This document shows positions 8,742-17,449 of a stretch of 64,000 nucleotides of DNA, piece by piece; position 1 is the stretch's first letter, and each line of letters opens with the position of its first letter. Both the position numbers and the translations under genes were made by a program. Source of the DNA: Odoribacter sp. AF15-53 (lineage in GTDB: Bacteria > Bacteroidota > Bacteroidia > Bacteroidales > Marinifilaceae); contig NZ_QUHC01000011.1 in the NCBI RefSeq assembly GCF_003479425.1, positions 70,008-134,007 of the forward strand. Direction: 5' to 3'. Under the pieces are notes generated by a model that saw nothing but the letters and a program-made list of their open reading frames with translations, was not told the origin of the DNA and made no database searches.

Positions 8742-9932
8742 ATGTACGGAAAATTTCAAGACTTTTTAAAGACTGAAATCCAGTCAATAAAAGATGCCGG
8801 CTTATACAAGAGCGAAAGAATTATCGTTACCCCGCAAGATGCTGAAATTAAACTTGCCACGGGAGAAACTGTATTAAACTTTTGTGCAAACAACTACCTA
8901 GGACTTTCTTCTAACGCTGCCGTGATCGAGGGAGCCAAGAAAGCATTGGACAGCCGTGGTTACGGTATGTCTTCAGTACGTTTCATCTGCGGAACCCAAG
9001 ATATTCACAAAGAACTGGAAGCTAAAATCTCTCAATTCTTCGGGACGGAAGACACCATTCTCTACGCGGCTTGTTTTGATGCCAACGGAGGTGTATTCGA
9101 ACCATTATTCGGACAAGAAGATGCCATCATCTCCGACGAGTTGAATCACGCTTCTATCATTGATGGTGTTCGTCTTTGTAAAGCCGTACGTTACAGATAT
9201 AAACACGCCAACATGGACGATCTGGAAGAGCAATTGAAAATCTCTCAGGCTCAACGTTACCGGATCATCGTTACCGATGGTGTATTCTCCATGGACGGAG
9301 ATATTGCCAAAATGAACGAAATCTGTGATCTGGCTGAAAAATACAATGCCTTGGTAATGGTTGACGATAGCCACGCTGCCGGATTTATCGGTGAAACAGG
9401 ACGTGGAGCCGCCGAATATCACCATTGCATGGAACGTGTTGACATTTTCACCGGAACCCTTGGTAAAGCTCTGGGTGGAGCCATGGGAGGATACACGACC
9501 GGTAAAAAAGAAATTATTGACATGTTGCGTCAACGCTCAAGACCTTATTTGTTCTCTAACTCTCTATCTCCGGCAATCTGCGGTGCTTCTATCGCCGTGT
9601 TCGATATGCTGACCAAGAGTACGGAACTGAGAGACCGGGTAATGGACAACGCTAACTATTTCCGGGCCAAATTAACGGAAGCCGGATTCGACTTGAAACC
9701 GTCTGAATCAGCAATCTGTGCCTTGATGCTTTACGATGCAGTTCTTTCTCAACAATTTGCTGCCGAATTACAGAAAGAGAACATCTACGTTACCGGATTC
9801 TACTACCCGGTTGTTCCGAAAGGACAAGCCCGTATTCGTATCCAATTGTCTGCCGCTCATACACGTGAACAATTGGATCGTGCATTGGCTGCCTTCATCA
9901 AGATTGGTAAAAAATTGGGTGTTATCAAGTAA
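8742..9932 (+). CDS. kbl: Glycine C-acetyltransferase (2-amino-3-ketobutyrate CoA ligase)
   Basis: 396 residues, the usual length for Kbl. It belongs to the alpha-oxoamine synthase family. Visible marks are NFCANNYLGLSSN near the N-terminus, DDSHAAGFIGETGRG in the PLP pocket and the PLP-lysine segment FTGTLGKALGGAMGGY. The enzyme converts 2-amino-3-oxobutyrate plus CoA to glycine and acetyl-CoA in threonine catabolism. The usual partner threonine dehydrogenase (tdh) is not adjacent; the gene stands alone between its own promoter element and a strong terminator. A related role in 8-amino-7-oxononanoate or sphingoid-base synthesis cannot be fully excluded, but the sequence reads as Kbl. Confidence 0.9.
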   Translation: MYGKFQDFLKTEIQSIKDAGLYKSERIIVTPQDAEIKLATGETVLNFCANNYLGLSSNAAVIEGAKKALDSRGYGMSSVRFICGTQDIHKELEAKISQFFGTEDTILYAACFDANGGVFEPLFGQEDAIISDELNHASIIDGVRLCKAVRYRYKHANMDDLEEQLKISQAQRYRIIVTDGVFSMDGDIAKMNEICDLAEKYNALVMVDDSHAAGFIGETGRGAAEYHHCMERVDIFTGTLGKALGGAMGGYTTGKKEIIDMLRQRSRPYLFSNSLSPAICGASIAVFDMLTKSTELRDRVMDNANYFRAKLTEAGFDLKPSESAICALMLYDAVLSQQFAAELQKENIYVTGFYYPVVPKGQARIRIQLSAAHTREQLDRALAAFIKIGKKLGVIK

Positions 9933-9953
9933 ACAAGATAATCACGATACCAT

Positions 9954-9994
9954 AAAAAACAGTTTGAGACATGATCTCAAACTGTTTTTATTTT
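9954..9994 (+). terminator. Intrinsic terminator after kbl
   Basis: AAAAAACAGTTTGAGA, a short loop, TCTCAAACTGTTTTT, then T-rich sequence. The symmetric A and T runs could let it work in both directions. Confidence 0.9.
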
Positions 9995-10123
9995 AATACA
10001 CCTTTCTATCGTCTTTCCTGTTAACTTGTATTCCCACCCTAATATTTTTACCCCAGAAATCATAATTCGATGTTATCGAAATAGAGCACAATAAGTAACA
10101 GCAAGCCAATTAAAGCATTATTA

Positions 10124-10798
10124 CTACGGGATAAAGGTAGTATTACCCTTAGACAACTCATAATATTTGCAATGCTTGTTCAACACGCATTCATCACACA
10201 AGGGGTTCCTGCTTTTACACACCAGCGCGGCATAATCCAGTATAGCCCAGTTCAATTCCTTGCATCGACGGACTTCCACGATATCATTGGCCAATTCCTG
10301 AATTTCCTTGTCATGGCGCACGTCGATAAAATCACCCGGTTTAAAATAGCGTTTCAGCAACCGGGACATATTCACGTCCAAAAGCGGTTTCCGGTTCCGC
10401 AGAATAAACAACTCGAAAGCATTCGTGACATACAACCCGATAAAACCGGAATCCCGCAACTCGTTCGAATTTCCCGGGATATTACCCCCTCTTCGCCGGA
10501 TATCCTCCCCCAACTTGTAAAGTCGTTTCGCCCGATGCCGGTATAATCCCAAAGGTTTCATCACCTCCTCCAACTCTTCGAGTGAAGCATTTGCCAAAGC
10601 ATTCCAATCGGAATATTTCGAGAAAAATGTATCAAAATACTTGGCCACAGTCTCTGCCTTCGTGCGCTGTAACAGGATTTCCGATACAATCTGCTGGTAT
10701 TTGGTCGCCCCGTCTTCCCGCCACGGAAATACCCGCTGGTTCTCGTCGAACCACCGTAACAGACGATGTTGCAGATATTGTACCATGACTTCACGCAT
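10124..10798 (-). CDS. HhH-GPD DNA glycosylase, MutY/Mig-like with [4Fe-4S] cluster
   Basis: 224 residues. FPWRE and EILLQRTKAETV (E40) match the MutY/Mig N-terminal region. LDVNMSRLLKRYF carries the conserved catalytic aspartate. The C-terminal cluster loop is C-x6-C-x2-C-x5-C (CKSRNPLCDECVLNKHC). The hairpin loop that reads LPGVGRKTA in endonuclease III is here GFIGLYVTNA: the catalytic lysine is absent and a tyrosine is present, as in monofunctional Mig-type mismatch glycosylases. The C-terminal MutY domain that recognises 8-oxoG is missing. Most likely it removes a base (thymine or adenine) from a mismatch. Such short forms are often linked to DNA methyltransferases, but none is seen here. 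Confidence 0.8.
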   Translation of the reverse strand: MREVMVQYLQHRLLRWFDENQRVFPWREDGATKYQQIVSEILLQRTKAETVAKYFDTFFSKYSDWNALANASLEELEEVMKPLGLYRHRAKRLYKLGEDIRRRGGNIPGNSNELRDSGFIGLYVTNAFELFILRNRKPLLDVNMSRLLKRYFKPGDFIDVRHDKEIQELANDIVEVRRCKELNWAILDYAALVCKSRNPLCDECVLNKHCKYYELSKGNTTFIP

Positions 10799-11437
10799 AT
10801 ACCCTATAAATTTATTCTAATAGTCTAAAGCCAACACTCCCCAATATACCAATTTTACGACAAAGATAATGAATTAAAGAAAGTCCCCATATTTTTCTCG
10901 ATCATCCGTTAGGGCAAACACGTCAAAACTCGTGATGCATTTAACCTGACATGAATACCCCTTTTCAAGGAAAACACTTGAGATAAACTACATTTTTAAG
11001 CGACCATTGCCTCACGTCTAGGCCACCTCTAGGCGACTTGACCGCCATTTAGCCGCCACTTAACCGCCACCTAACCGCCATTTTAGTAGGAAATAAGCTT
11101 TTTTAACGCTTACAAAAAGTTGGTATTCCGGATCATAAAAGAAATCGCTAACAGGCTATTCCAATACCACGGGACGGTTTATCCCTTGTTTATCATCTTC
11201 CGTCCCCCTGTGAAATACATTTTTTACATTTTATCGCTATAAATCATTCAAGGCAAACGTATCAAAACGCTCCACTCTTCCGGGGATATATTCCTTCGGG
11301 ACATTCTCGATCGTCAAGAACGGGAAATAGCAACCACATCCACACTCATCAGCATGAAAGGCGTCGGGAGTCAACCGCAGGCACACTTGAATAAATGTAC
11401 AACCAATATAACGCAATCCCAAATAAAACAAGGCGGT
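10799..11437 (-). other. 639-bp intergenic region with repeats and possible gene remnants
   Basis: No complete gene. It contains an 11-bp tandem repeat (11018-11083) and a loose hairpin (GGGACGG at 11171 with CCGTCCC at 11200). Two minus-strand frames end in similar short peptides: SFDVFALTDD (about 10900-10930) and RFDTFALND (about 11240-11270). The second belongs to a 64-codon frame at 11237-11431 that starts just after the AraC stop and is cysteine-rich (ECGCGCYFP). These may be decayed copies of one small gene. Confidence 0.45.
11018..11083 (+). repeat. Six tandem 11-bp units
   Basis: Units read CTAGGCCACCT, CTAGGCGACTT, GACCGCCATTT, AGCCGCCACTT, AACCGCCACCT, AACCGCCATTT. They share the pattern nnnnGCnAyyT, and a seventh degenerate unit may precede them. 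The period is not a multiple of three, so it is not coding; it is close to one DNA helical turn. Confidence 0.75.
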
Positions 11438-12337
11438 CTAACTTAATGCCGCCCTGTATTCGTTAGGGGAACAACCGACTACTTTTTTAAACAGTCGACT
11501 GAGGTGATGAGGGTATTTGAATCCCAGCTCGTAAGCAATTTCACTCACCGATTTATCTTGATCGGCAAAACGTTCTTTCACCCGGTTAATAACCGTCAAC
11601 TGGATATATTCCTGCGCTGATTTCCCGGCCTCCTTTTTTATCAGATCACCGAAATAATTGGCAGACAAATGAAGTTTATCCGCGCAATAGGCAACAGAAG
11701 GCAAGCCATAGGTCAGCGGGGCCTCCGAATCAAAATAATTGACCAACAAATCTTCAAAGCGAGAAAGAATATCCTTATTGACATCCTTGCGGGTGACAAA
11801 TTGACGATCGTAAAAACGCACGCAATGATTCAGGAACACCTCGATATTAGCGGTAATAATCGCACGACTGTGTTTATCAATCGCGTGTTCCAGTTCCTCC
11901 CGGATTCCCAGAAAACAATTGATGACGATCTCCCTCTCCCGGTCGGACATGTGGAGCGCCTCGTTTGCCTCGTAAGAAAAAAACGTGTACTCTTTCATTT
12001 TTCGCCCTAGCGAAGTTCCAAGTAACAAATCAGGATGAAAAAGTAACGCCCACCCTTTTCCCTGCACACGGGTTCCGTCGTCATCAATTCCCGCTATTTG
12101 GCCCGGACCGATGAAAACCAATGTACCTTCCTGATAATCGTAAGTTTTACGCCCATACCGTAAATCCCCGCACTTGACATCTTTCAGGAAAACGGTATAA
12201 AAACCGGCATTCCGACGTGCATGTCTTACCGGGGGCACTTCAGAAAAGTTGAGCACGCTCACGAGCGGATTCAAAGTCTCCACTCCCAAGAATTCATGGT
12301 AATCATGAATCGAATCCATTTTCAATATTTCACCCAT
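11438..12337 (-). CDS. AraC-family transcriptional regulator
   Basis: About 299 residues from the ATG at 12337 (MGEILKMDSIHDY). An earlier in-frame ATG at 12379 is rejected because a -7 element (12361-12368) lies between the two and the later start matches this family. The N-terminal ligand or oligomerisation region has FGRK-like CGDLRYGRKTYDYQEGTLVF. The C-terminal double helix-turn-helix covers the last ~100 residues (AYCADKLHLSANYFGDLIKK; SVSEIAYELGFKYPHHLSRL; FKKVVGCSPNEYR). It is divergent from the aldo/keto reductase and flavodoxin genes and probably controls them. A paralogue lies at 14277-15203. Confidence 0.9.
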   Translation of the reverse strand: MGEILKMDSIHDYHEFLGVETLNPLVSVLNFSEVPPVRHARRNAGFYTVFLKDVKCGDLRYGRKTYDYQEGTLVFIGPGQIAGIDDDGTRVQGKGWALLFHPDLLLGTSLGRKMKEYTFFSYEANEALHMSDREREIVINCFLGIREELEHAIDKHSRAIITANIEVFLNHCVRFYDRQFVTRKDVNKDILSRFEDLLVNYFDSEAPLTYGLPSVAYCADKLHLSANYFGDLIKKEAGKSAQEYIQLTVINRVKERFADQDKSVSEIAYELGFKYPHHLSRLFKKVVGCSPNEYRAALS

Positions 12338-12360
12338 ACGTTTAATAATTTTGTTTGATA

Positions 12361-12368
12361 CAAATTTA
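12361..12368 (-). promoter_or_regulatory. -7 element for the AraC gene
   Basis: It reads TAAATTTG on the minus strand, a match to TAnnTTTG, 24 bases ahead of the chosen start. No clear -33 element is seen. Confidence 0.5.
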
Positions 12369-12465
12369 ATGATTCTCATTCAATTTGATACTACATGTAC
12401 TCGAAATCAGTAATATTGGTATACATATCTGTAATCCGTCTAGTTCCTATTCAGCATTCAGTTCG

Positions 12466-12473
12466 TAATTTTG
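12466..12473 (+). promoter_or_regulatory. -7 element for the aldo/keto reductase gene
   Basis: TAATTTTG matches TAnnTTTG, 26 bases before the ATG at 12499. No good -33 is present, which would suit dependence on an activator such as the divergent AraC protein. Confidence 0.5.
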
Positions 12474-12498
12474 TCATACACAAAAAAAAGAATAACGC

Positions 12499-13350
12499 AT
12501 GGAAAAAGTAGTATTAAATAATGGAGTGGAAATACCGGTTCTGGGATTCGGCGTTTACCAAGTGAGTGACGCCGAAGAATGCGAGCGCAGTACATTTGAG
12601 GCTCTCCAAGCAGGTTATCGTTTGATTGATACGGCTGCCGCTTACATGAACGAAGAGGCTGTCGGGCGAGCTATAAAACGTAGCGGTATTCCCCGGGAAG
12701 AGTTATTTATCACAACGAAACTATGGGTACAGGATGCCGGTTACGAGAAGGCAAAAGTAGCTTTCCAGAAATCACTCGATCATTTGGGACTGGATTACCT
12801 GGATTTATACCTGATCCATCAACCTTTCGGCGATTACTACGGGGCATGGAGAGCCATGGAAGAGTTGTACGCCGCGGGAAAGATTCGTACAATCGGGGTT
12901 TCGAATTTCTTCCCGGATCGACTGGTAGACTTGATTCTTCACAACAAAATTGTTCCGGCCGTGAATCAAATCGAAACGCATGTTTTCTTCCAGCGAAATG
13001 AAGACCAAGCCTTGATGAAAGCACACGGGGTACAAATCGAGTCGTGGGGGCCGTTTGCAGAGGGACGTAATGATATGTTTCACAATGAAATTTTGACTTC
13101 TATCGCCCGAAAATACAACAAATCCGTGGCGCAGGTTGTACTCCGCTGGTTAACGCAAAGAGGCGTGGTGGCTATCCCGAAATCCGTACACCGGGAACGA
13201 ATCGTCGAGAATTTCCAGATTTTCGACTTCCAACTGGACGATAACGACATGCAACAGATCGCGTCTCTCGACATGAAGAAAAGTTTATTCCTCGATCACC
13301 ACGACCCGGAAATCGTGAAATGGCTGGGGACTGTAAAATTTGAGAGTTAA
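12499..13350 (+). CDS. Aldo/keto reductase
   Basis: 283 residues, a full-length NADPH-dependent reductase of the (beta/alpha)8 barrel type. The catalytic tetrad is D44, Y49, K74 and H107 ([21 protein letters not shown]). The coenzyme-binding end is [20 protein letters not shown]. It closely resembles 2,5-diketo-D-gluconate reductase-like enzymes, but the substrate cannot be read from the sequence. It is followed after 27 bp by a flavodoxin gene on the same strand, so the two probably form an operon under the divergent AraC regulator. In such pairs a role in handling reactive aldehydes or quinones is common; here that is inference. Confidence 0.92.
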   Translation: MEKVVLNNGVEIPVLGFGVYQVSDAEECERSTFEALQAGYRLIDTAAAYMNEEAVGRAIKRSGIPREELFITTKLWVQDAGYEKAKVAFQKSLDHLGLDYLDLYLIHQPFGDYYGAWRAMEELYAAGKIRTIGVSNFFPDRLVDLILHNKIVPAVNQIETHVFFQRNEDQALMKAHGVQIESWGPFAEGRNDMFHNEILTSIARKYNKSVAQVVLRWLTQRGVVAIPKSVHRERIVENFQIFDFQLDDNDMQQIASLDMKKSLFLDHHDPEIVKWLGTVKFES

Positions 13351-13377
13351 GACAACACGAATTCATTACCATTCAAT

Positions 13378-13953
13378 ATGTATATAAATATGATCGCAAA
13401 ATACCTTTTAATAATCGCAACAATCATGGGAACATTCAACATGGAGACAAAAGCACAGAAAAATACTTCCGGCAAAAAAGTATTAATCGCTTACTTTTCC
13501 CGTAGCGGGAACACGAAAGCTGTCGCTAATCATATCAAGAATCTGACAGGCGGAGATCTGTTCGAAATCGAGGTAGCCAAACCTTACCCGGCAGAATATC
13601 ACGCTTGCACGGAAGTTGCCAAAAAAGAAAAAGAGGCAAACGCCCGACCGGAGTTGAAAACGAAAGTGAAGAACATGGAGGAATACGATATCATATTCAT
13701 AGGGTATCCGAACTGGTGGGGAACGATGCCCATGCCTATCCTGACATTCCTGGAGAGTTACAAGCTGGACGGAAAAATCGTTATCCCCTTCTGTACTCAC
13801 GGGGGCGGAGGCGAGCAGAATTGCTTCAAGGATTTCGTGAAAAACACGAATAAAGCCGTGAACAAAAAAGGATTTCTCGTTAGCGGCGGAATGGCAGAAT
13901 CAGCCCGCCCGCAAGTGGAGAAGTGGTTACGAGAGATTGACGTGATAAAATAA
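13378..13953 (+). CDS. Flavodoxin-like protein with signal peptide
   Basis: 191 residues. The FMN phosphate loop is AYFSRSGNTKAVA. GYPNWWGTMPMP and CTHGGGGEQ match the long-type flavodoxin/NAD(P)H-quinone reductase-like family. Unusually, an N-terminal stretch of about 27 residues (KYLLIIATIMGTFNMETKAQ) looks like a Sec signal peptide, so the protein may act in the periplasm. A later start at 13390 would keep the same feature. It is co-directional with the aldo/keto reductase and lies between two AraC genes. Confidence 0.85.
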   Translation: MYINMIAKYLLIIATIMGTFNMETKAQKNTSGKKVLIAYFSRSGNTKAVANHIKNLTGGDLFEIEVAKPYPAEYHACTEVAKKEKEANARPELKTKVKNMEEYDIIFIGYPNWWGTMPMPILTFLESYKLDGKIVIPFCTHGGGGEQNCFKDFVKNTNKAVNKKGFLVSGGMAESARPQVEKWLREIDVIK

Positions 13954-14019
13954 ACATACATTTTATCTAGGAGTGGTTGTTTCAAATCCACGTTCAGACT
14001 CCCTCCCTCTCCGGATACA

Positions 14020-14196
14020 CCCTCTATAAACGAGGGCTCCGAAAAAGTCCTTTCCAAAGGAAACAACTACCTCCTCCAGCTCCCCCTTACACAGGGGGAG
14101 AGCTGATTACCAAGCAGCTTCCCCTCCTGTGTAAGGAGGGAACAGGGGTGGTAGTTCAAGATTATGGGACTTTTTCAGCGGCCTCGTTTATAGAGG
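14020..14196 (+). repeat. Nested palindromic intergenic element
   Basis: The outer arms (14020-14050 and 14166-14196; for example CCTCTATAAACGAGG with CCTCGTTTATAGAGG, and GAAAAAGTCC with GGGACTTTTTC) are imperfect inverted copies of about 31 bp. Inside are AACTAC (14065) and GTAGTT (14151) and two GC-rich stem-like pieces (CCCCTTACACAGGGGG; CCTCCTGTGTAAGGAGG). It fills the gap between the flavodoxin and AraC genes, and nothing else is seen in that 323-bp gap. It looks like a non-coding mobile palindrome. Confidence 0.65.
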
Positions 14197-14276
14197 AGGT
14201 GGCGGAGGAGTTTATGAAAGAGAATTGAACTTTTGGCTCCCTCTCCCTCAAATTATAAAACAACATCTTAATCCCT

Positions 14277-15203
14277 ATGCCAGATAACGTGCTAAATATC
14301 GAAACGTTGCATCAATATAACACATTGATCGGACAAAGGACATTACATCCTTTAGTCAGCATCGTGGACACGTTCGAGGCAAAGCAATTCAAGAATTTAT
14401 CTATCCGGGGTAATTTTTATGCCCTGCTTTTCAAACAAGTCCGGTGCGGGAATACCCGATTCGGACGTAAATGCCATGATTTTCAAACCGGAACTCTCGT
14501 GTTCAAGTCGCCCGGCGAAGTGGTTGAACTAAATAAAAAAACTATTTTCGGACAAAATCACATACTGGGAATCTTGTTCCACCCGATAGTGTTAAACGAA
14601 GCTCCTCTTATTCACAAAAAATCGGACTACTCATTCTTTTCTTACAGGGAAAACGAATCCCTCCATCTATCCGAACAGGAAAAACAAATTATCCTGAACT
14701 GTACCAACAATCTACAAAAAGAACTGTCACGGGATATTGACAAATTCAGCTTAAGATTAATAGCCGTGCATCTTGAACTACTCATGGATTACTGCCTACG
14801 CTTTTACGAACGGCAATTTATCACCCGCACGAATATAAATCAGGATATCCTCGCCCATTTTAACCGATGTTTAGAGAAATATTTCCAAAGTGAACGCCCC
14901 GAAAAGACAGAATTACGAGCCATCGAGTTCGCCCGGGAAGAAATTCCCCAATCACTCGCCTACTTAAATGATCTGATCAGAAGCGAGTCCGGCAAAACAC
15001 TACGGGAATACACTCGTTTTAAGCGAATTGAGATGACGAAAGAACTGATCCGGACTTCCGATAAAACCCTCCCGGAAATCGCAACCGGACTAGGATTCAC
15101 GGATTCACGCACGCTATTCTGTTTATTCAAAAAAATCGTCGGTTCTACCCCTGAGGAATACAAAAAGAAATGGGGATACCCCTCCAACGAACTCCCGTCA
15201 TAA
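14277..15203 (+). CDS. AraC-family transcriptional regulator (paralogue)
   Basis: 308 residues with the same layout as the regulator at 11438-12337 and clear similarity throughout (LHPLVSIVDTF; CGNTRFGRKCHDFQTGTLVF; YSFFSYRENESLHLSEQE). The C-terminal DNA-binding part has a weak first helix-turn-helix (RAIEFAREEIPQSLAYLNDL) and a good second one (TLPEIATGLGFTDSRTLFCL; FKKIVGSTPEEYK). It lies just upstream of the lysine operon on the same strand, but the operon has its own promoter and link to it is not shown. It more likely belongs with the reductase/flavodoxin pair. Confidence 0.88.
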   Translation: MPDNVLNIETLHQYNTLIGQRTLHPLVSIVDTFEAKQFKNLSIRGNFYALLFKQVRCGNTRFGRKCHDFQTGTLVFKSPGEVVELNKKTIFGQNHILGILFHPIVLNEAPLIHKKSDYSFFSYRENESLHLSEQEKQIILNCTNNLQKELSRDIDKFSLRLIAVHLELLMDYCLRFYERQFITRTNINQDILAHFNRCLEKYFQSERPEKTELRAIEFAREEIPQSLAYLNDLIRSESGKTLREYTRFKRIEMTKELIRTSDKTLPEIATGLGFTDSRTLFCLFKKIVGSTPEEYKKKWGYPSNELPS

Positions 15204-15378
15204 ATTCAAAACAGAGAAAATCAACCACATACAAAATATTTTCCACGGGAAGTATTGATTTCTATCTTAAAATATTCTAATTTAATAGCGAAAATCTTAC
15301 GGCGATAACGGGTATTTATTTTCAACTACGTAAAATGATTCTCAATAAAGAATTTTTTCCGTTTTTGTGTTGAAAATA

Positions 15379-15410
15379 TTTCATTTATTGCCCGGAATGA
15401 TATAAATTTG
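15379..15410 (+). promoter_or_regulatory. Promoter of the lysine fermentation operon
   Basis: TAAATTTG at 15403-15410 matches the -7 consensus, with TTTC at 15379-15382 as a near-consensus -33, 20 bases away. The start point should be near 15417, about 40 bases before atoD. No riboswitch-like structure is evident in the 254-bp gap. Confidence 0.6.
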
Positions 15411-15457
15411 ACAAATCAATGCGAATGTGTTAAATATTTAACTGAAACAATATAAAA

Positions 15458-16111
15458 ATGCTTCCTATGAGTAAATTTATTTCTATCGAAGAGGCTGTAT
15501 CAAAAGTAAAAGATGGCATGACCATCATGGTAGGCGGATTCCTCGCAAACGGAACCCCTAACAAAATCGTTGATGCGTTAGCAAAATCAGGCGTGAAAAA
15601 CCTGACGTTGATCTGTAATGACACGGCTTACCCGGACAAAGGAGTCGGTCAATTGATTGCCAACAAACAAGTAAAAAAACTTTTCGTGTCACACATCGGG
15701 ACAAACCCGCACACGAGCGAACAAATGAATAGCGGAGAACTGGAAATCGAATTCTGCCCGCAAGGTTCATTGGCCGAACGCGTACGTGCAGGCGGTTGCG
15801 GTCTGGGAGGAATCCTAACTCAAACCGGAATGGGTACCATCGTGGCTGAAGGGAAACAGATCGTCAACGTGGATGGCAAAGACTACTTGTTGGAAAAACC
15901 GTTGAGAGCCGATATCGCATTGGTTGGTGCCAGCCTTGGAGACAAAGCCGGAAATCTGGTTTACCGGGGAACATCTCAAAATTTCAACCCGTTAATGGCT
16001 TCTGCCGCCGACTTGGTAATTGCAGAGATTAACGAACTGGTTGAAATCGGTGAAATCGCCGCAGAGAACGTGAAGACCCCCTCAATCATGGTGGACTTCA
16101 TCGTGAAATGA
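15458..16111 (+). CDS. atoD: Butyrate/acetoacetate CoA-transferase subunit A
   Basis: 217 residues; start at 15458, or 15467 (MSKFISIEE). It has the alpha-subunit marks of 3-oxoacid CoA-transferases: the glycine-rich GGFLANGTPNKIVDAL, FVSHIGTNP, and the CPQGSLAERVRAGGCGLGG region. With AtoA it moves CoA from butyryl-CoA to acetoacetate, which releases butyrate at the end of lysine fermentation. In most genomes atoD and atoA are adjacent; here they are about 10 kb apart in one long operon, with the rest of the pathway between them. Confidence 0.93.
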   Translation: MLPMSKFISIEEAVSKVKDGMTIMVGGFLANGTPNKIVDALAKSGVKNLTLICNDTAYPDKGVGQLIANKQVKKLFVSHIGTNPHTSEQMNSGELEIEFCPQGSLAERVRAGGCGLGGILTQTGMGTIVAEGKQIVNVDGKDYLLEKPLRADIALVGASLGDKAGNLVYRGTSQNFNPLMASAADLVIAEINELVEIGEIAAENVKTPSIMVDFIVK

Positions 16112-16188
16112 TCTACGATTGACGATTTATGATTTTCTAATCAAAAATCATTACATCACCCAATTAATAAAATTCAAAATTCAAGGAA

Positions 16189-16575
16189 ATGGAAAAATCA
16201 ATGATAAGATTAAGAATGAGTGCAAAAGACGCTCATTATGGTGGTAACTTAGTTGACGGCGCACACATGGTACATTTGTTCGGGGATGTGGCCACGGAAT
16301 TATTAATCATGCATGACGGTGACGAAGGGCTGTTTGTTGCTTATGACAACGTGGAATTCTTGGCTCCTGTTTATGCCGGAGATTATATCGAAGCTACCGG
16401 GGAGATCGTGAAAGTAGGAAACACCTCCCGCAAAATGGTTTTCGAGGCGAAGAAAGTTGTCGCTGCAAGACCTGACATTTCGGCTTCGGCAGCGGATGTA
16501 CTAGAAGAACCGATCGTAGTTTGCCGTGCAAGCGGAACCTGCGTGGTGAAAAAAGAAGACCAGAGAAAGAAATAA
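16189..16575 (+). CDS. kal: 3-aminobutyryl-CoA ammonia lyase
   Basis: 128 residues, hotdog fold, the usual length of Kal. Motifs are [17 protein letters not shown] and [13 protein letters not shown]. The enzyme removes ammonia from L-3-aminobutyryl-CoA to give crotonyl-CoA. It lies 14 bp before kce, the enzyme that makes its substrate, which is the standard pairing in lysine fermentation clusters. Confidence 0.93.
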   Translation: MEKSMIRLRMSAKDAHYGGNLVDGAHMVHLFGDVATELLIMHDGDEGLFVAYDNVEFLAPVYAGDYIEATGEIVKVGNTSRKMVFEAKKVVAARPDISASAADVLEEPIVVCRASGTCVVKKEDQRKK

Positions 16576-16589
16576 TCTAAATTATTATT

Positions 16590-17417
16590 ATGGAGAAATT
16601 AATTATCACAGCAGCCATTTGCGGGGCAGAAGTTACCAAAGAACAAAACCCTGCCGTTCCTTATACAGTAGAAGAGATCGTGAGAGAAGCGAAATCCGCT
16701 GTAGACGCAGGCGCAGCTATTGTTCACCTTCATGTTCGTGAAGATGACGGTACCCCGACCCAAAGCAAAGCACGCTTCAAAGAGTGTATCGACGCTATTT
16801 ATAAGGTATGCCCGGACGTTATTTTGATCCCCTCTACCGGAGGAGCCGTGGGAATGACCGCTGAAGAACGTCTTCAACCGACAGAACTTTTCCCCGAAAT
16901 GGCAACTCTGGATTGTGGTACCTGTAACTTCGGAGACGAGGTTTTCGAGAACACCATGCCGATGATGAGAGATTTCGGCAAGAGAATGCTCGAAAACAAC
17001 ATCAAACCGGAATACGAATGTTTTGAAATGGGACATCTTGACACCGTATTGACCATGGCTAAAAAAGGTCAGGTTCCCGGAGCCCCGATGCAATTCAACT
17101 TCGTTCTCGGCGTTCCCGGATGTACCCCAGCCACGGTACCGAATCTTTGCTGGCTTGTAAACGCAATCCCCGCAGGTTCTACGTGGACGGCAACCGGAAT
17201 CGGTCGTCATGCCTTCACTCTTGCAGCTCCCGCTATCGCAATGGGAGGTAACGTTAGAGTAGGCTTTGAAGATAATCTTTACTTGGAAAGAGGTGTACTG
17301 GCTAAATCCAATGGCGAATTAGTAGCAAAAGTAGTTCGTATCGCCAAAGAATTAGGGCGTCCGATCGCTACCTCCGCAGAGGCAAGAGAAATTTTAGGAT
17401 TAAAACCGTTAAAATAA
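16590..17417 (+). CDS. kce: 3-keto-5-aminohexanoate cleavage enzyme
   Basis: 275 residues, BKACE (DUF849) family TIM barrel. Zinc ligands H46 and H48 are in VHLHVRE, and the metal-binding glutamate near residue 227 is in VGFEDN. It condenses 3-keto-5-aminohexanoate with acetyl-CoA and splits the product to acetoacetate and 3-aminobutyryl-CoA. Length and motifs match the characterised Kce proteins, and the neighbours (kal, kdd) fix the substrate. Confidence 0.95.
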   Translation: MEKLIITAAICGAEVTKEQNPAVPYTVEEIVREAKSAVDAGAAIVHLHVREDDGTPTQSKARFKECIDAIYKVCPDVILIPSTGGAVGMTAEERLQPTELFPEMATLDCGTCNFGDEVFENTMPMMRDFGKRMLENNIKPEYECFEMGHLDTVLTMAKKGQVPGAPMQFNFVLGVPGCTPATVPNLCWLVNAIPAGSTWTATGIGRHAFTLAAPAIAMGGNVRVGFEDNLYLERGVLAKSNGELVAKVVRIAKELGRPIATSAEAREILGLKPLK

Positions 17418-17449
17418 TTGATTTATAAATTTTCAAATTTAATTATACT

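Noticed and set aside
11237..11431. Independent small gene after the AraC gene
   Set aside because: No start signal and no family features beyond a short similarity to another broken frame; treated as a possible remnant.
15204..15457. Cobalamin or lysine riboswitch before the lysine operon
   Set aside because: The gap is AT-rich and I see no B12-box or lysine-aptamer-like conserved stems.
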